From positions 32,978,454 to 33,042,453 of the forward strand of contig CM039510.1 of NCBI GenBank assembly GCA_022432975.1: a DNA stretch of 64,000 nt, given 5' to 3'. Made by a program: the position numbers and the translations under genes. The stretch is from Begonia masoniana (taxonomy: Eukaryota > Streptophyta > Magnoliopsida > Cucurbitales > Begoniaceae). Below, piece after piece: positions 44,781 to 59,788 of this stretch. The notes beneath the pieces are model-generated. The model was not told the origin of the DNA. It worked only from the letters and a program-made list of their open reading frames with translations, and searched no databases. Position 1 is the stretch's first letter. Every line of letters begins with the position of its first letter.

Positions 44781-45880
44781 TGTAAAACCCGGCATTTTTG
44801 GCCATGTAATTATCCCTAGAATTATTGTGCGGGATTAATTTACCTTTAATAGAATGAGTATTTTATTGGATGTTATTGGGATGTTGTGGAAAAAGAGAAT
44901 TTTGGAGAAACCGAATCGACGAACTAAGTAGCGAAATTAGTTAGAAACCAATGGAGGGGCAATTTGGGAAATCAATTAAGGTGGTTGATAGGGAGCCAAT
45001 GGATGAGTGCCAAGTGTCCAAGCTTGTTCAAGAAGCCATGATATCTCTCTTCCTCTCTTCTCTTCTCTTCCACGTGAAAGCACTTCACATTTCCATTTTT
45101 CCTCTCTGTTTTCTCTCTTCCAGAAGACGTGTGACGATTCCCAAACTTCGTCTTCTCCTGTTTCCTCCCATTTCTCCGTTAAAGGTAACAATTTAGGTTA
45201 GTTATTCGTTAGTTTTGTTAAGTTTAAGGGTTAATGGTCCGATTATACACAATATAGGTTCATTAATCACCAAGAACGTACGTGCGAGGCTTGCAACTCT
45301 ATGGCATCAGGTAAGTTCATATGTATAGGTTTGGCCCTTAAGGCCCTACATCACGGAGATACTAGGTTTTGGTTGTCGGGTAATTAGGTCGTAGGTTACG
45401 TTCTATGTTAAATGTGTCTACTTTATGTCCTGCTTTGATATCCCGTCGCCTGTTTAAGTTACGTTTAAGCACAGTATATGTTCATGCATATACGTTTTGT
45501 AACGACCCCGGCCAGGAGCCGTCACGTGTTCATAGTCTTTCATTATCGTTTGCTTGACTTTTTCTATTATTACATTCACTTACTATCTCTCAACAGACTT
45601 TCACATTACCATAGACTTTTTTTTTTAAACTGGTAATAGAAACGCAGAACCATTAAGGAAGACGAACCCTCTCGGGCCCGACTTCCCCGCCTCGGCGGCT
45701 CAACCTTCACAGAGTCGAGCGACTAGACTCGGTCATTGGCTTCTTGACATTTCGGGAAAAAGAGGAGGTGCCCTCAATTCTCTTAACTTAATACCACTCG
45801 GGTTTGGCATGGGTTTGCATGCGTTGACACCCTCAGAATTTAGTCATCGGTCATCACGTGCATTACGCGGGACTCGCTTA

Positions 45881-48800
45881 ACATCTTCCGGTCGCTAAGC
45901 GACAAAACACATTTTACATCTTCCGGTCGCTAAGCGACAAAACACATTTTACATCTTCCGGTCGCTAAGCGACAAAACACATTTTACATCTTCCGGTCGC
46001 TAAGCGACAAAACACATTTTACATCTTCCGGTCGCTAAGCGACAAAACACATTTTACATCTTCCGGTCGCTAAGCGACAAAACACATTTTACATCTTCCG
46101 GTCGCTAAGCGACAAAACACATTTTACATCTTCCGGTCGCTAAGCGACAAAACACATTTTACATCTTCCGGTCGCTAAGCGACAAAACACATTTTACATC
46201 TTCCGGTCGCTAAGCGACAAAACACATTTTACATCTTCCGGTCGCTAAGCGACAAAACACATTTTACATCTTCCGGTCGCTAAGCGACAAAACACATTTT
46301 ACATCTTCCGGTCGCTAAGCGACAAAACACATTTTACATCTTCCGGTCGCTAAGCGACAAAACACATTTTACATCTTCCGGTCGCTAAGCGACAAAACAC
46401 ATTTTACATCTTCCGGTCGCTAAGCGACAAAACACATTTTACATCTTCCGGTCGCTAAGCGACAAAACACATTTTACATCTTCCGGTCGCTAAGCGACAA
46501 AACACATTTTACATCTTCCGGTCGCTAAGCGACAAAACACATTTTACATCTTCCGGTCGCTAAGCGACAAAACACATTTTACATCTTCCGGTCGCTAAGC
46601 GACAAAACACATTTTACATCTTCCGGTCGCTAAGCGACAAAACACATTTTACATCTTCCGGTCGCTAAGCGACAAAACACATTTTACATCTTCCGGTCGC
46701 TAAGCGACAAAACACATTTTACATCTTCCGGTCGCTAAGCGACAAAACACATTTTACATCTTCCGGTCGCTAAGCGACAAAACACATTTTACATCTTCCG
46801 GTCGCTAAGCGACAAAACACATTTTACATCTTCCGGTCGCTAAGCGACAAAACACATTTTACATCTTCCGGTCGCTAAGCGACAAAACACATTTTACATC
46901 TTCCGGTCGCTAAGCGACAAAACACATTTTACATCTTCCGGTCGCTAAGCGACAAAACACATTTTACATCTTCCGGTCGCTAAGCGACAAAACACATTTT
47001 ACATCTTCCGGTCGCTAAGCGACAAAACACATTTTACATCTTCCGGTCGCTAAGCGACAAAACACATTTTACATCTTCCGGTCGCTAAGCGACAAAACAC
47101 ATTTTACATCTTCCGGTCGCTAAGCGACAAAACACATTTTACATCTTCCGGTCGCTAAGCGACAAAACACATTTTACATCTTCCGGTCGCTAAGCGACAA
47201 AACACATTTTACATCTTCCGGTCGCTAAGCGACAAAACACATTTTACATCTTCCGGTCGCTAAGCGACAAAACACATTTTACATCTTCCGGTCGCTAAGC
47301 GACAAAACACATTTTACATCTTCCGGTCGCTAAGCGACAAAACACATTTTACATCTTCCGGTCGCTAAGCGACAAAACACATTTTACATCTTCCGGTCGC
47401 TAAGCGACAAAACACATTTTACATCTTCCGGTCGCTAAGCGACAAAACACATTTTACATCTTCCGGTCGCTAAGCGACAAAACACATTTTATATCTTCCG
47501 GTCGCTAAGCGACAAAACACATTTTACATCTTCCGGTCGCTAAGCGACAAAACACATTTTACATCTTCCGGTCGCTAAGCGACAAAACACATTTTACATC
47601 TTCCGGTCGCTAAGCGACAAAACACATTTTACATCTTCCGGTCGCTAAGCGACAAAACACATTTTACATCTTCCGGTCGCTAAGCGACAAAACACATTTT
47701 ACATCTTCCGGTCGCTAAGCGACAAAACACATTTTACATCTTCCGGTCGCTAAGCGACAAAACACATTTTACATCTTCCGGTCGCTAAGCGACAAAACAC
47801 ATTTTACATCTTCCGGTCGCTAAGCGACAAAACACATTTTACATCTTCCGGTCGCTAAGCGACAAAACACATTTTACATCTTCCGGTCGCTAAGCGACAA
47901 AACACATTTTACATCTTCCGGTCGCTAAGCGACAAAACACATTTTACATCTTCCGGTCGCTAAGCGACAAAACACATTTTACATCTTCCGGTCGCTAAGC
48001 GACAAAACACATTTTACATCTTCCGGTCGCTAAGCGACAAAACACATTTTACATCTTCCGGTCGCTAAGCGACAAAACACATTTTATATCTTCCGGTCGC
48101 TAAGCGACAAAACACATTTTACATCTTCCGGTCGCTAAGCGACAAAACACATTTTACATCTTCCGGTCGCTAAGCGACAAAACACATTTTACATCTTCCG
48201 GTCGCTAAGCGACAAAACACATTTTACATCTTCCGGTCGCTAAGCGACAAAACACATTTTACATCTTCCGGTCGCTAAGCGACAAAACACATTTTACATC
48301 TTCCGGTCGCTAAGCGACAAAACACATTTTACATCTTCCGGTCGCTAAGCGACAAAACACATTTTACATCTTCCGGTCGCTAAGCGACAAAACACATTTT
48401 ACATCTTCCGGTCGCTAAGCGACAAAACACATTTTACATCTTCCGGTCGCTAAGCGACAAAACACATTTTACATCTTCCGGTCGCTAAGCGACAAAACAC
48501 ATTTTACATCTTCCGGTCGCTAAGCGACAAAACACATTTTACATCTTCCGGTCGCTAAGCGACAAAACACATTTTACATCTTCCGGTCGCTAAGCGACAA
48601 AACACATTTTACATCTTCCGGTCGCTAAGCGACAAAACACATTTTACATCTTCCGGTCGCTAAGCGACAAAACACATTTTACATCTTCCGGTCGCTAAGC
48701 GACAAAACACATTTTACATCTTCCGGTCGCTAAGCGACAAAACACATTTTACATCTTCCGGTCGCTAAGCGACAAAACACATTTTACATCTTCCGGTCGC

Positions 48801-48945
48801 TAAGCGACAAAACACATTTTACATCTTCCGGTCGCTAAGCGACAAAACACATTTTACATCTTCCGGTCGCTAAGCGACAAATCGGTCGCTAAGCGACAAA
48901 ACACATTTACATCTTCCGGTCGCTAAGCGACCAAACCCATTTTAC
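45881..48945. repeat. 35-bp minisatellite, about 86 copies
   Basis: Unit acatcttccggtcgctaagc + gacaaaacacatttt. The run 45881-48880 is in perfect 35-bp register, about 86 units, with only two point variants noticed (atatcttccg near 47491 and 48086). Two or three degenerate units follow up to about 48945. Each unit carries gtcgctaagcgac, able to form a 5-bp stem with a taa loop. No open protein frame. Confidence 0.97.
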
Positions 48946-49609
48946 ATCTTCCGGTGACGTCATCCGGAAGACTAAACCATCATACAACTATCCTTCGGCA
49001 TCTGCCGATGACGTCAGCCGGAAGACTAAGCCATCAAACAATTAACTCTCGGCATCTACCGATGACGTCAACCGGAAGATTGCCTCATCCAGCTTCCATC
49101 TAACGGTAGAGAACACTAAATCATCAAATGACTCCTTCCAACAGAAAGAAAACACAACTCATTCAAAATGCATATAGCGGAAGACTTAAGCAACAGACCA
49201 TTTATAAATCTATATAATCATTCCCTGACTCAGTGATCCACTAGACAGTTTCAAAACTCAACGTTTTAAAATAATCTCATCCTACTTAAACTACCATATT
49301 CTTTAACATACTGTAACATAAGAGTCTTAACCAGGGGTCATAAATCGCCTCTCCAGTCCCGCACTGTCACCTTGAGCATCCTCCAACAACCAGCCTTAAG
49401 CATCCTCTTTGCACATAACATCCTCACCTGAACCTTCTTCACCTACACCATAAGGTTTAACTATAAGCCTAATGCTTAGTAAGGAATGCATGCTGACAGA
49501 TATACATGAGTACACAATTTAAAGAGACATAAGTTCATAAACCATTCATCATTCGTGTTCATCTTTATCATTTACATAACATGTATTAAGGCAGGGAACG
49601 AGGGAGGAA

Positions 49610-49820
49610 GACAGGGGTACATAGTCATTTGCCTATCGCGGCAGTCATACATAATCATTTTCCTATCGCGGCAATCATGATACATCACTCGGCCTCCCCA
49701 GTGGGAGAATTCGCGAGCCATACATATCATTACTCAGCCTCCACCAGTGGGAGATTTCGCGAGTCATACATATCATTAACTCGGCCTCCACCAGTGGGAG
49801 AATTCGCGAGTCATACATAA
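49610..49820. repeat. Short tandem repeats with ctcggcctccaccagtggga
   Basis: Two copies of tttgcctatcgcggcagtcat-like units are followed by three ~47-bp units with ggcctcc...agtgggagaattcgcgag and cata (49692, 49735, 49783). They create a short open frame on the plus strand that is not a gene. Confidence 0.75.
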
Positions 49821-50402
49821 CATAGTCTTTTCCCCGTTCTGCACTTAATCATGGTTACATTTACTTTTCATGTTCTCTACTTAATCATAAACGTGGGCAT
49901 AATGCATAGACATGAGGTTCATAGAGAAAAGTCATACCATAAAGACAAGTAGAACATCCTGTAACTTTACATTTACTTACACAACTTCTTCATATCGTGG
50001 AAATGACAAATCATAGTCAACAAGCTAACATCTCAGTGATTTCCTAATACCCTTGCGGTGTAGGGCCCTAGTGGCCGGAAATCTTAACACATTCACTTAC
50101 CTGGATTCCTTGGCAATCCGAACTTCCTCTCTTTAACTTCTTCACCTAAAACATGTACATTACAGTAGTTAAAACAAAGTCCTAATAGTCCTAATCATAA
50201 ACCATCCTAGGATCTAATAGCTAAAGTCATTCCGATTCCTCTGTTTGACACACTGCAGTCTGAAATCCGAAACTAGGTGGACAGGTTTTACCATTGGTTA
50301 AATCCGAGTTGGTTACTTAAAATGTTCAGAATCGATTCGGGATGACATTTCTACTCTCAGATTTTAAAAAGTCTTAAACTACTCGGCCACTGCTAAAAAA
50401 AA

Positions 50403-51957
<1,555 letters not shown>

Positions 51958-52285
51958 GCAAATGTTTTAGGCACGCGATTTGAAGTTAAGAAAGATAAAA
52001 TGTGAATGTAATGTACTGTTAAGTATTGGACGGGGACTGGCATTATGTTATGTACCTGTTATGTACGCTATGTACTCATGTTATGTATGTCATGTACTCC
52101 TGTTGCGCCTGTTCCTCTATAAGCCCCACTTATACCTCCTGTCCATTTGAATGTAATGTAAAGTAATGTTCATGTATTTGAAAATATTCATGCATAGCAC
52201 GTGCATCACTTCGCATTGTATGATCTTACTGAGCTCTAGGCTCATAGTTGAACTCCCCTATTGTAGGTACGGATCGCACGGATGA

Positions 52286-53475
52286 TGTAACACCCGGATT
52301 TACGGGATTTTTGTAATATATGTGAATAATGGCATTTTAGTAATTATGTCGAATTAAGTCGATTTCGTGAAAAGAAAGCGTTATTACGGTCCTAAAAATT
52401 AATATGGATTTTAAAACAATTTTGGGAATTTTAGGAGTTTAACGCTAATTTTACGACAATTACGTTTCTCGTAATATAAAGAACGTTGTGGTAAAAATAG
52501 TAAACGATGTCCGATTTGCGAGCGGACAGTTTTAATGGAACCCTAGTAATAAGTTGGATTTATTGGCGAAATAAGAAAGTTTGTAGAAACCTAATCGTTT
52601 GCTAAATAACGAAACAAAGGACGAAACAAATAGAAAATCAAAGGAAGGACAAAATGGTAATTTGTCAAGAGAAATTTTAATAAAAACCACATTTCTTCTT
52701 CTTCCTCCAGCACTTCACGTTTCTGTGTTTTTCCCCTGCGTTATCCGGCGATTCTCCTTCTCCAAGCGACGGCTCTTCACAATCCTTCATCAACGTTTCT
52801 CCGATCAACCTTCGTTCTTCACGTTTTCTTCTCCAATCCCGACCCTAGGTACGATTCTAAGGTTTTAGGAAGGTTTATTTCGATTTTTACGAATTAAAAC
52901 GATTAGGGTTTCGTTAAAAACGTGGTTTTGGGCTAGAAATATATAGGTTTGTCGTATTAGTCCGTATAATGGACGTATTGGTGATTATTGGACGTGTTTA
53001 ATCGATTCGTTGTGGAATGTTAAGGATTATAGATTTTTGAAGTTTTGGAAAAACTAGTTAATGGCGGTTTCGAGGTATCGAGCGTTAATTGTTGTTAAAA
53101 TGCCTCGATTAGTTAAGTTAGAATTTTAGAAATTTCCTTAGTTAAGGATTTTGTAAATTTGGGCGTTAATGGTTCAAACTCGTTTTAACGACAATATTGT
53201 GAATTTGCCTTAGGTGAACAACGCTCGTGGACGGAGCTTGAAGTTCAACGCGCACGAGGTAAGTTCTCGTGACTTACTGTGGCCGATTGGCCTACACCAT
53301 ATGTCGGAAATCGTGTTGAGGATACATTGGTGATTTGTTTGTTTAGGTTGGTCATTGTTTCGTCTAATTGTCTTGGTTGGGTAATTTAGGTTCGGTTGCT
53401 TTATAGGTTGATTACTGTGACAGTATTTGTAGCGTTTTGATGGTATGCTCTTTATATATGTTTATATTGAACTGT
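52286..53475 (+). mobile_element. Gypsy LTR fragment, family A type, plus orientation
   Basis: Starts TGTAACACCCGG at 52286, after gatga. It matches the minus-strand start of the family A LTRs in order (aattaatatggattttaaa near 52399, ggagcttgaag near 53236, gaggtaagttctcgtgactta near 53258). It stops near 53475 and loses the LTR's second half together with a few bases of the host LTR, so no right-hand duplication exists. Confidence 0.78.
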
Positions 53476-53928
53476 TCAGGCCGATGTGTAGGCACAGTTG
53501 GCGGGACGAGCTGGCAGGGTTGGTTGCCGCAATCAGGCGCATTTTTAACCTGTGGGGTGATGTTTTGAAGTGTATGTCATGGTTGTATAGTTTTTGGGAT
53601 CTAGGTGATGTATAAGCTTCCTGTCGATGTTTTAAAACCTCTGTTTTGATTGTTGTTTTTTGAAATATACTGGAATTGTATAGGATCTTTTTTTTAGTTG
53701 TGCATGGATTGGTCTGAGTTTTAGAGTTGTCCATGTAGTTGGATTTCTTGAACTTCCGTCATGTTTTCTAACACGTTTCAATTTTTGTTTTGAATCGGGT
53801 TTTTGGGGTTTAGAAGCATTTTTGTGTCTACAGAGGTTGGTAAAAAATTTTACGTCCAAAATATCAAAGTCCTAGCGAACGTTATGTCGTGTCCCATGAC
53901 GGCCCGGCGTGGGTCTGGGGTCGTCACA

Positions 53929-55810
53929 ATTATTAAGTACCAACTAAGTTTTATAGCTAAGGCTCACTAAATACTTAGACAAACCAAGACATAAACAATA
54001 ACTTAAGATCTTATACATATAACCCAAATAAAAAATAAAATTAAAATAGAATCAAAATTTAAACGATCATCTCGTTTTACGTCATCCATTTATTCGACCC
54101 CCAAATAATTTAGATTCTTAATTGAAACACATGTAAGAATAAGGAAAGTACGTTGTGACATCCAATAAACTAAATAATTTTTTTTTTTTTAAAGTCGTAA
54201 GAATAAGATATTTGGGTTGTCTCCTAAAAATGCTTTTTATACAGTGATAAGCCCAATTCGCTTTCTTTGTTACTCTAGGTCAGCAAGAGTGACTAGATGT
54301 CTTTTGAGAATCAATAGATTCTCTCCAACAATGTTTAAGGCATAGCACATTAAATTTGAAGAGTCAAATGCTTCATTCTTCAAGTTTCACTCCTTTGTGT
54401 AGAAAAATTCAAGTAATCTTAAATGATGGAGATCATTGGAATTTGAGCTTTCTGGAACAACTAAGAACGATATAGTAACATGTTTTGTTTAGTCTAAAAG
54501 TGACATTCAAATATTTTTAGTTCATGCCATTTTTGTTCTTTCCTTAGCATTCTTATAAGCATGATGTTGAAATTCTTTCATTTCGTTTAGTCAGAGAAAG
54601 CTCTTTTCAATATAACTTCTTAATGGCCAAAAAATACTGTGTGCTCCAACTAAACAAGTAGATAACAAGCTTTTAGGAATAATAATCTTGGGTTTGTTAA
54701 ACATAAAATTAAAACTCTACCTCAACAGATGTACTAATGTCAGAAACTCAAAATCAAAGAAATCCAACAAATAAGTCAATTTTAGGTACCTAACACATAT
54801 ATCATCATCAATAGGCTTTTTAAGTCTCTTAAAAATTTATTGGAACCTATAACCAAGATAGGAAACAACTTGGGATCTTATGAAAACAATCCCATGAAAA
54901 CTCGACTTTCAAAACGGCCATAAGTCAAATCTAATGACTTCCAACTTGCAACAGCACTGGGCTATCTGGAGTGATTTTCACTTGAATAATCTGATCTTCA
55001 TTGCATTGGATGTCTAAATCTTGAGTCTGTAAAGAAGTGGCTTTGCGAAGCATTCCCGTTCGAGTTTTACAATTTTAATGTGCCCTCAATCCATTGTCCA
55101 ACCTTAACGACCAATCATTCTTCGCTAATTGTACATGTATTAAAAAAATTCTTTATATTCTATTTTGTTGAAAATTCAAGTAGTATCATAACACTATTTG
55201 ACGCATTATCTCATAGATAATTTTAAGTTACTTAGTAATATTATGATTTTTAATCAGGGCAGTAAATTTCTCTTTTTTACTAATTTTAACTACTCTAGCA
55301 AAAATTTCAAATTTAGAGACTATAATTAATTAGAAAAACTAAAATCAACTGCGACATAATTATAATTCATTAATTGCAAATAATAATTACATTTTTAAAG
55401 ATTTCGGTAAATTCGACCAGTATATCTTGACAACTAGTCTAATTAAACAAATTTTATTTTCTTACTTAATTGAAATTTATTTTATATCTGAATTTGGTAC
55501 TTTCAGTTTTAGAAATATCATTATTGGTTTTAAACTAAATTAAATATTCCATTAAAAACTCTATTAGGAAGCTACTGCATGATACTCGAATTGGTTGTCA
55601 ACGAAGGTACTTTCCATAATATAATCATGCGAATTGCAAATTAAGTTATTTAGAATTATGGAACATTTACTCATTTGATTAAAGAAATTCATTAAAATAT
55701 AATAAATATACAAAAGAAGTCATTTTTGGAAAAATGTTATCTTGCTAGAGAAAATTAATGGTGTATTACTCAAAGAAAATAAAAAAAAAAATCATCATTG
55801 AATTTCCAAA
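53929..55810. other. AT-rich region upstream of the defensin-like gene
   Basis: No intact gene. Near 54205-54280 tttgggttgtctcctaaaaa followed by a tgcttt and aagcccaattcgc stretch resembles conserved non-coding sequence of Tat/Ogre-type gypsy elements, so an old remnant of one may lie at 54200-55100. The rest is AT-rich sequence without recognisable motifs. Confidence 0.4.
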
Positions 55811-55820
55811 TATAAATAAA
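55811..55820 (+). promoter_or_regulatory. TATA box candidate of the defensin-like gene
   Basis: tataaataaa about 117 bp upstream of the ATG at 55937, a usual distance for a short plant gene with a 60-90 base leader. Confidence 0.55.
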
Positions 55821-55936
55821 GCTAATGTTATTTCCCTTCTTGGCCATATGTTTTCATGTAGTTTTCATATAAATCTAATGAAGAACCTGAATATCATCAC
55901 TCTCAACGAGAAAAGAAAACTCAAGAACTAAAAAGT

Positions 55937-56264
55937 ATGAAGGCTGTGCGTTCACTTTGGGTTCTTGTTCTTGCTTTGCTTTTAATTCATGGTGAATGTT
56001 TATTTTCTTAATTTTTTTTCCCCTAAAAAAGTTTGAAATTTGAATGTAAAGAGTATGCTAAAACTCTTGTCTTGTATTTTTAATGCAGGAAGCATCGAAG
56101 TTGAAGGAGAATACACAGGTCGTGTGTGTGGCAAAATAGAGCAGCTGAAGGACTGTTCGGACCCTAACTGTAATGCCTTATGCAAGTCTAAATATGCCTC
56201 CACTAAGTATCAAGTTAGTGGGTATTGCAAAGAGGGTTCTTGTGCGTGCCTTTATCCCTGTTAA
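55937..56264 (+). CDS. Defensin-like cysteine-rich secreted peptide (two exons)
   Basis: Join 55937-55991 and 56089-56264, 76 residues. Exon 1 encodes a signal peptide (MKAVRSLWVLVLALLLIHG). The intron of 97 bp has gtgaat and atgcag borders and splits the Gly codon. Exon 2 holds the mature peptide with eight Cys in the pattern C-x8-C-x4-C-x3-C-x11-G-x-C-x4-C-x-C-x3-C, the cysteine-stabilised alpha-beta scaffold of plant defensin-like (DEFL/LCR) proteins; the gene structure, with an intron right after the signal peptide, is also typical. Such peptides are secreted and act in defence or in pollen-pistil signalling; which one applies here cannot be told. The frame is intact and a TATA box lies upstream. 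Confidence 0.88.
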
Positions 56265-57450
56265 ATTGGTCATTTTGGTATTATCTTTTGATTATTGTTT
56301 GTTTGATAATCATTGAACGTTTGCAGTATTTCTTCCAATAAATTCAAAGAGCTCTCTCTCTCTCTCTGTAAAGTAATGGATTATCTCATTTGTAAAAATC
56401 TCATGACTTAAAGTAAATGATAAAAATGATGAAAAGTGATTGTCAACTTTAACATCATATTGATTTTAAAGTAAAGTGTATTTACTCCAACTTAAAAGGG
56501 TAATCTCATTTATCCATTAAAATTAATAATGAATGATCTCACTAGGCAAAATGTCATTGTTTACAGTAAGCGATGAGATGCAATTGTTTTATTTAACATC
56601 CATTAATTTTGAGGTTAAGCATAATTCATTCACTAAATTTAAAAGTAACTTAAAACGAACAACTTTAATGTTTGTTTAAGTACTTTAGTCTCACTGCTAC
56701 GTCATAGAATCATCAAAGTCATCAGGTAAGATTGACATGACTGTTCAGTGAGACGGTCTCACATGCACAAATTCATATATCTATATATTGTTGAAAAATC
56801 AAACAAAATACTAGAAAAAGAAAAATGTGGAAACAAAAACTTTGATTTTTGTTTGAAAAATGCACTAGAGCAGATGATCTTTAGAAGTGAACGGACGACT
56901 TAGAAGAATGACAGTGAAGAAATAGAGGACTATCGAAATTCGAAAAGTTGCACTTGAACTCGACAGATCTAGGTCTAAAATGAGAGAATTCAAGAAAGAA
57001 AGTAATTAAAAAGAATGAAAGGATGAGATAATAGTGAGAATCGCAACATAAATAATGAAATAACAACGAAAACACGTTCAAATTCCAATAGAATGGAAAA
57101 ACGAAAATGAAGTGAAAATATGAAAATTTATTTTGAACTTTAACTTAGAAAGTTAGATGAAATTACCTCTAACCGCCACACAGCTTGGTTCGTATCACAT
57201 CAATTGCCCTGTGTATTGTGAAATCGAGGTGGTATCGGGAGAGAGGAAAGAAATTACGGCCGAAATATCTGTTAATTCCTGTATTGATTCAGCCTGCGAT
57301 GCTCTTACGGACTACGAGTGCCTTTCTATTTTCATTCCTAATCTTGTTTCCAGGTAATCAAATTGAACTGAACCTCTTTCACTCCATTGGGTCGATTTCT
57401 ATTGTTGCCCGGTTTATTTTAAGCTATTTACATTTTCTGGACTAAGCAAG
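56265..57450. other. Region downstream of the defensin-like gene
   Basis: The first ~100 bases are the likely 3' UTR (aataaa near 56338). A (CT)n run lies at 56351-56366. The remaining sequence is AT-rich. The overlapping ORFs at 57157-57445 lie in one place in two frames and show no domain, so neither is called. Confidence 0.5.
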
Positions 57451-58968
57451 CTGTCACGGCCCGTCCCAACCACTCCAAGCTCGGGTAGCGAGTTTTAGAT
57501 TCTCAAAGTAAGAAGAGAGCAAATCACGTGTTTAATTATTACAATCTAGCCTGAATGCAACATTCACTTTAGCTCACTAGGTTGTTCTGAAGTAAGTGCT
57601 GTATTTTGGCTAGATTGTAATGATTAAATATGTATACATTTTTTTTATTGATTTGTGTTTTGTTAAGAAGACATTATGTTGTTTTTATTTGTCTTATTTA
57701 CTCCAATTTTGTGCTGCAATTACCATTGTTCTGGATTAAGTTCTTTCTTTTTTCTTAAAGATTATTTCATGTTATTTGTTGATAATGTTATGGTTGTCAA
57801 GTTAACTTCTCAAGACCTAGATTTTGAACTGCTGCACATTCAGGTTCTGTTTTGATATATTTGGAAAAAAAATTATTTGTCTTCCATTTTTGCCTTGGTT
57901 TATGGGACCAAGCTCTATGCCATTTGATAATGGCTAATGAGAGGGAACGTGTTCATAAGCCTCCTGTATGGAAAGCATACTAAAAAGGAAAGCTTCAAAG
58001 GGGAACCATCGACCATTAAAAGTGCAACGAAGGTGGTGGAAGAAGTGTTGGGAATCTAATAAAGTGGTGCAAAAAGATTGTTGAAATCGAATGTTAATAA
58101 TATGAAAAAGAAAATGTTTGCGGAAAAACAAAAATACCGAGATTTACATGAAAAATTATTTCACAAAAAAATCACGGATAAAAGAGAAATTCTTAATAGA
58201 AAATTAAGGTACAATAAAGTTTTGCAATTCAATAATTAATATAGAGGAAAACCCAAAATTCTAAAATTAAAATATGGGCTTGACCTGACCCAAATAGAAT
58301 TTTGGTCACACCAAATTCTAACAAAGATAACGGTGACAAGCCTTCGTTAATTGCTTGGGTAATTGTAGACTTGGTTGTTTATTTTTTGAGGCTTGCAATG
58401 GGGCTTTATATTGGCAAATTGTAGCTTGAGTCGTCTTGGATCTCCAAGAATTTCCAAACTTGGCTAGTACTTTTTCTTCATATCATGTTTGCACTAATTG
58501 CCATGTCAATGAGAAAGCGATAGTTAACCTGTAAGATAAGTTACATCAAATGATATGCTAATGTTATTGCTTTAAAAATGACCTATTTTTTGTTGATTTG
58601 TGAACGTCAAGGACCCTCCGTCACGAACCAAAGAAAAGGTGGTGATCCAGAGATCCAATAACATCTCATGAGATTGAAAAGAAATCGTGACGGCGATCCG
58701 AATATCCACCAACGTCACTCGAGTGGTCGATGACCGAAAATCTGCCACGACACCTCTAATACAACGCACAGCAGAATAGTTGGCACCGAAAGTCTATCAC
58801 GACATGATCCGTGCAAAAACATTACTTTAATCAGGTTTAGGAATTCGAAACCCAAAGAGCGCGTTATCACCATCCTACTGTCTTTTTTTTTATATCTGCA
58901 AACAATATAACTTTCACGCTATGGAAGGTGTGTGGGGATAGCCTCGGGATGCTTTGATACCAAAAATG
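57451..58968. other. Unassigned region with a possible LTR start
   Basis: tgtcacggcccgtcccaacc at 57452 resembles the start of a gypsy LTR in minus orientation (TG...CGGCCCG), but no matching end or duplication was found. The remaining 1.5 kb shows no recognisable gene. Confidence 0.35.
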
Positions 58969-59788
58969 CCCAGAGCATTAATAGGATTCATCCTCCCAAG
59001 TATCACCACAAAAAAAAATTACCACGCAAGCTATAAATAACGTAGAAAAATCACAAAAATTGAAATACTGCAACCTGACTTTGTCACATATTTCTTTGTT
59101 ATATAGATGGCAACTTACAAAAATAATATTTTTTGAAAACCATGTATGCAATGCAACTAAGTGTAAAATCTTTATCTCGACGTTGGATTTTCTTACTCGC
59201 AGAAGCCACCACTTCTCGAAGCAGTCTGAAATCCATAAAATCTTCTTGACCTATCATAGAAAATCACGGTTAACAATCACTCCCTAAACATTGGACAAAT
59301 GTTTGTCATATACCGGAACTGGGAGCCTAATCAGAAACTCTATAAATTGTCGAGAACTTCGCCTCAGCAGCAAAATTTTCCCTTAAATATAACCCTACGC
59401 AGCATCCCGACCCTACAGTGGTCGACACTCATTAGCAGGTGTTGATCGCACCGGTCAACATTTATAGGTCGGGGTAGACACAATCAAGCAAGAGTCGACT
59501 CTTAATTCTCTCGAGTTTCACTATATGTTGACCACAGACCCTAGCAGTCAACACTTGTTCTTCTGGAGTTTTGATAGAGGTCGACACCTTTACTAAAGTG
59601 TCGACCATTCTCGGTGTCCATTGAACTTTCCAAGAAGTTGACACTTGTTAGGCTCTATTTTTAGTCGCAGGGGTTGAAGTGTCGACCGACTTTCCATGAC
59701 AATCAACACTTTTGCGATCTCTAATGACGTAAAGTTGTGAAAATTGCATCTCTTCACTGTTTCATACTAATATAATCAACTCAACAAC
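58969..59788 (-). repeat. Possible old copia-type LTR, minus orientation
   Basis: On the plus strand it begins TGCCCAGAGC after gctttgataccaaaaa, which on the minus strand reads TTTTTGGTATCAAAGC, close to a tRNA-Met primer site. It ends ctcaaca at 59788, like a copia LTR start TGTTGAG in minus orientation. Many gtcgac/gtcaac motifs occur between 59415 and 59710. No partner LTR is in the window, so the call is tentative. Confidence 0.4.

Noticed and set aside
45881..48945. CRISPR-like array of palindromic repeats
   Set aside because: The whole 35-bp unit repeats with no unique spacers, in a plant LTR. It is a minisatellite.
57157..57445. Second small secreted protein near the defensin-like gene
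   Set aside because: Two overlapping frames, no signal peptide plus cysteine framework, no splice structure.
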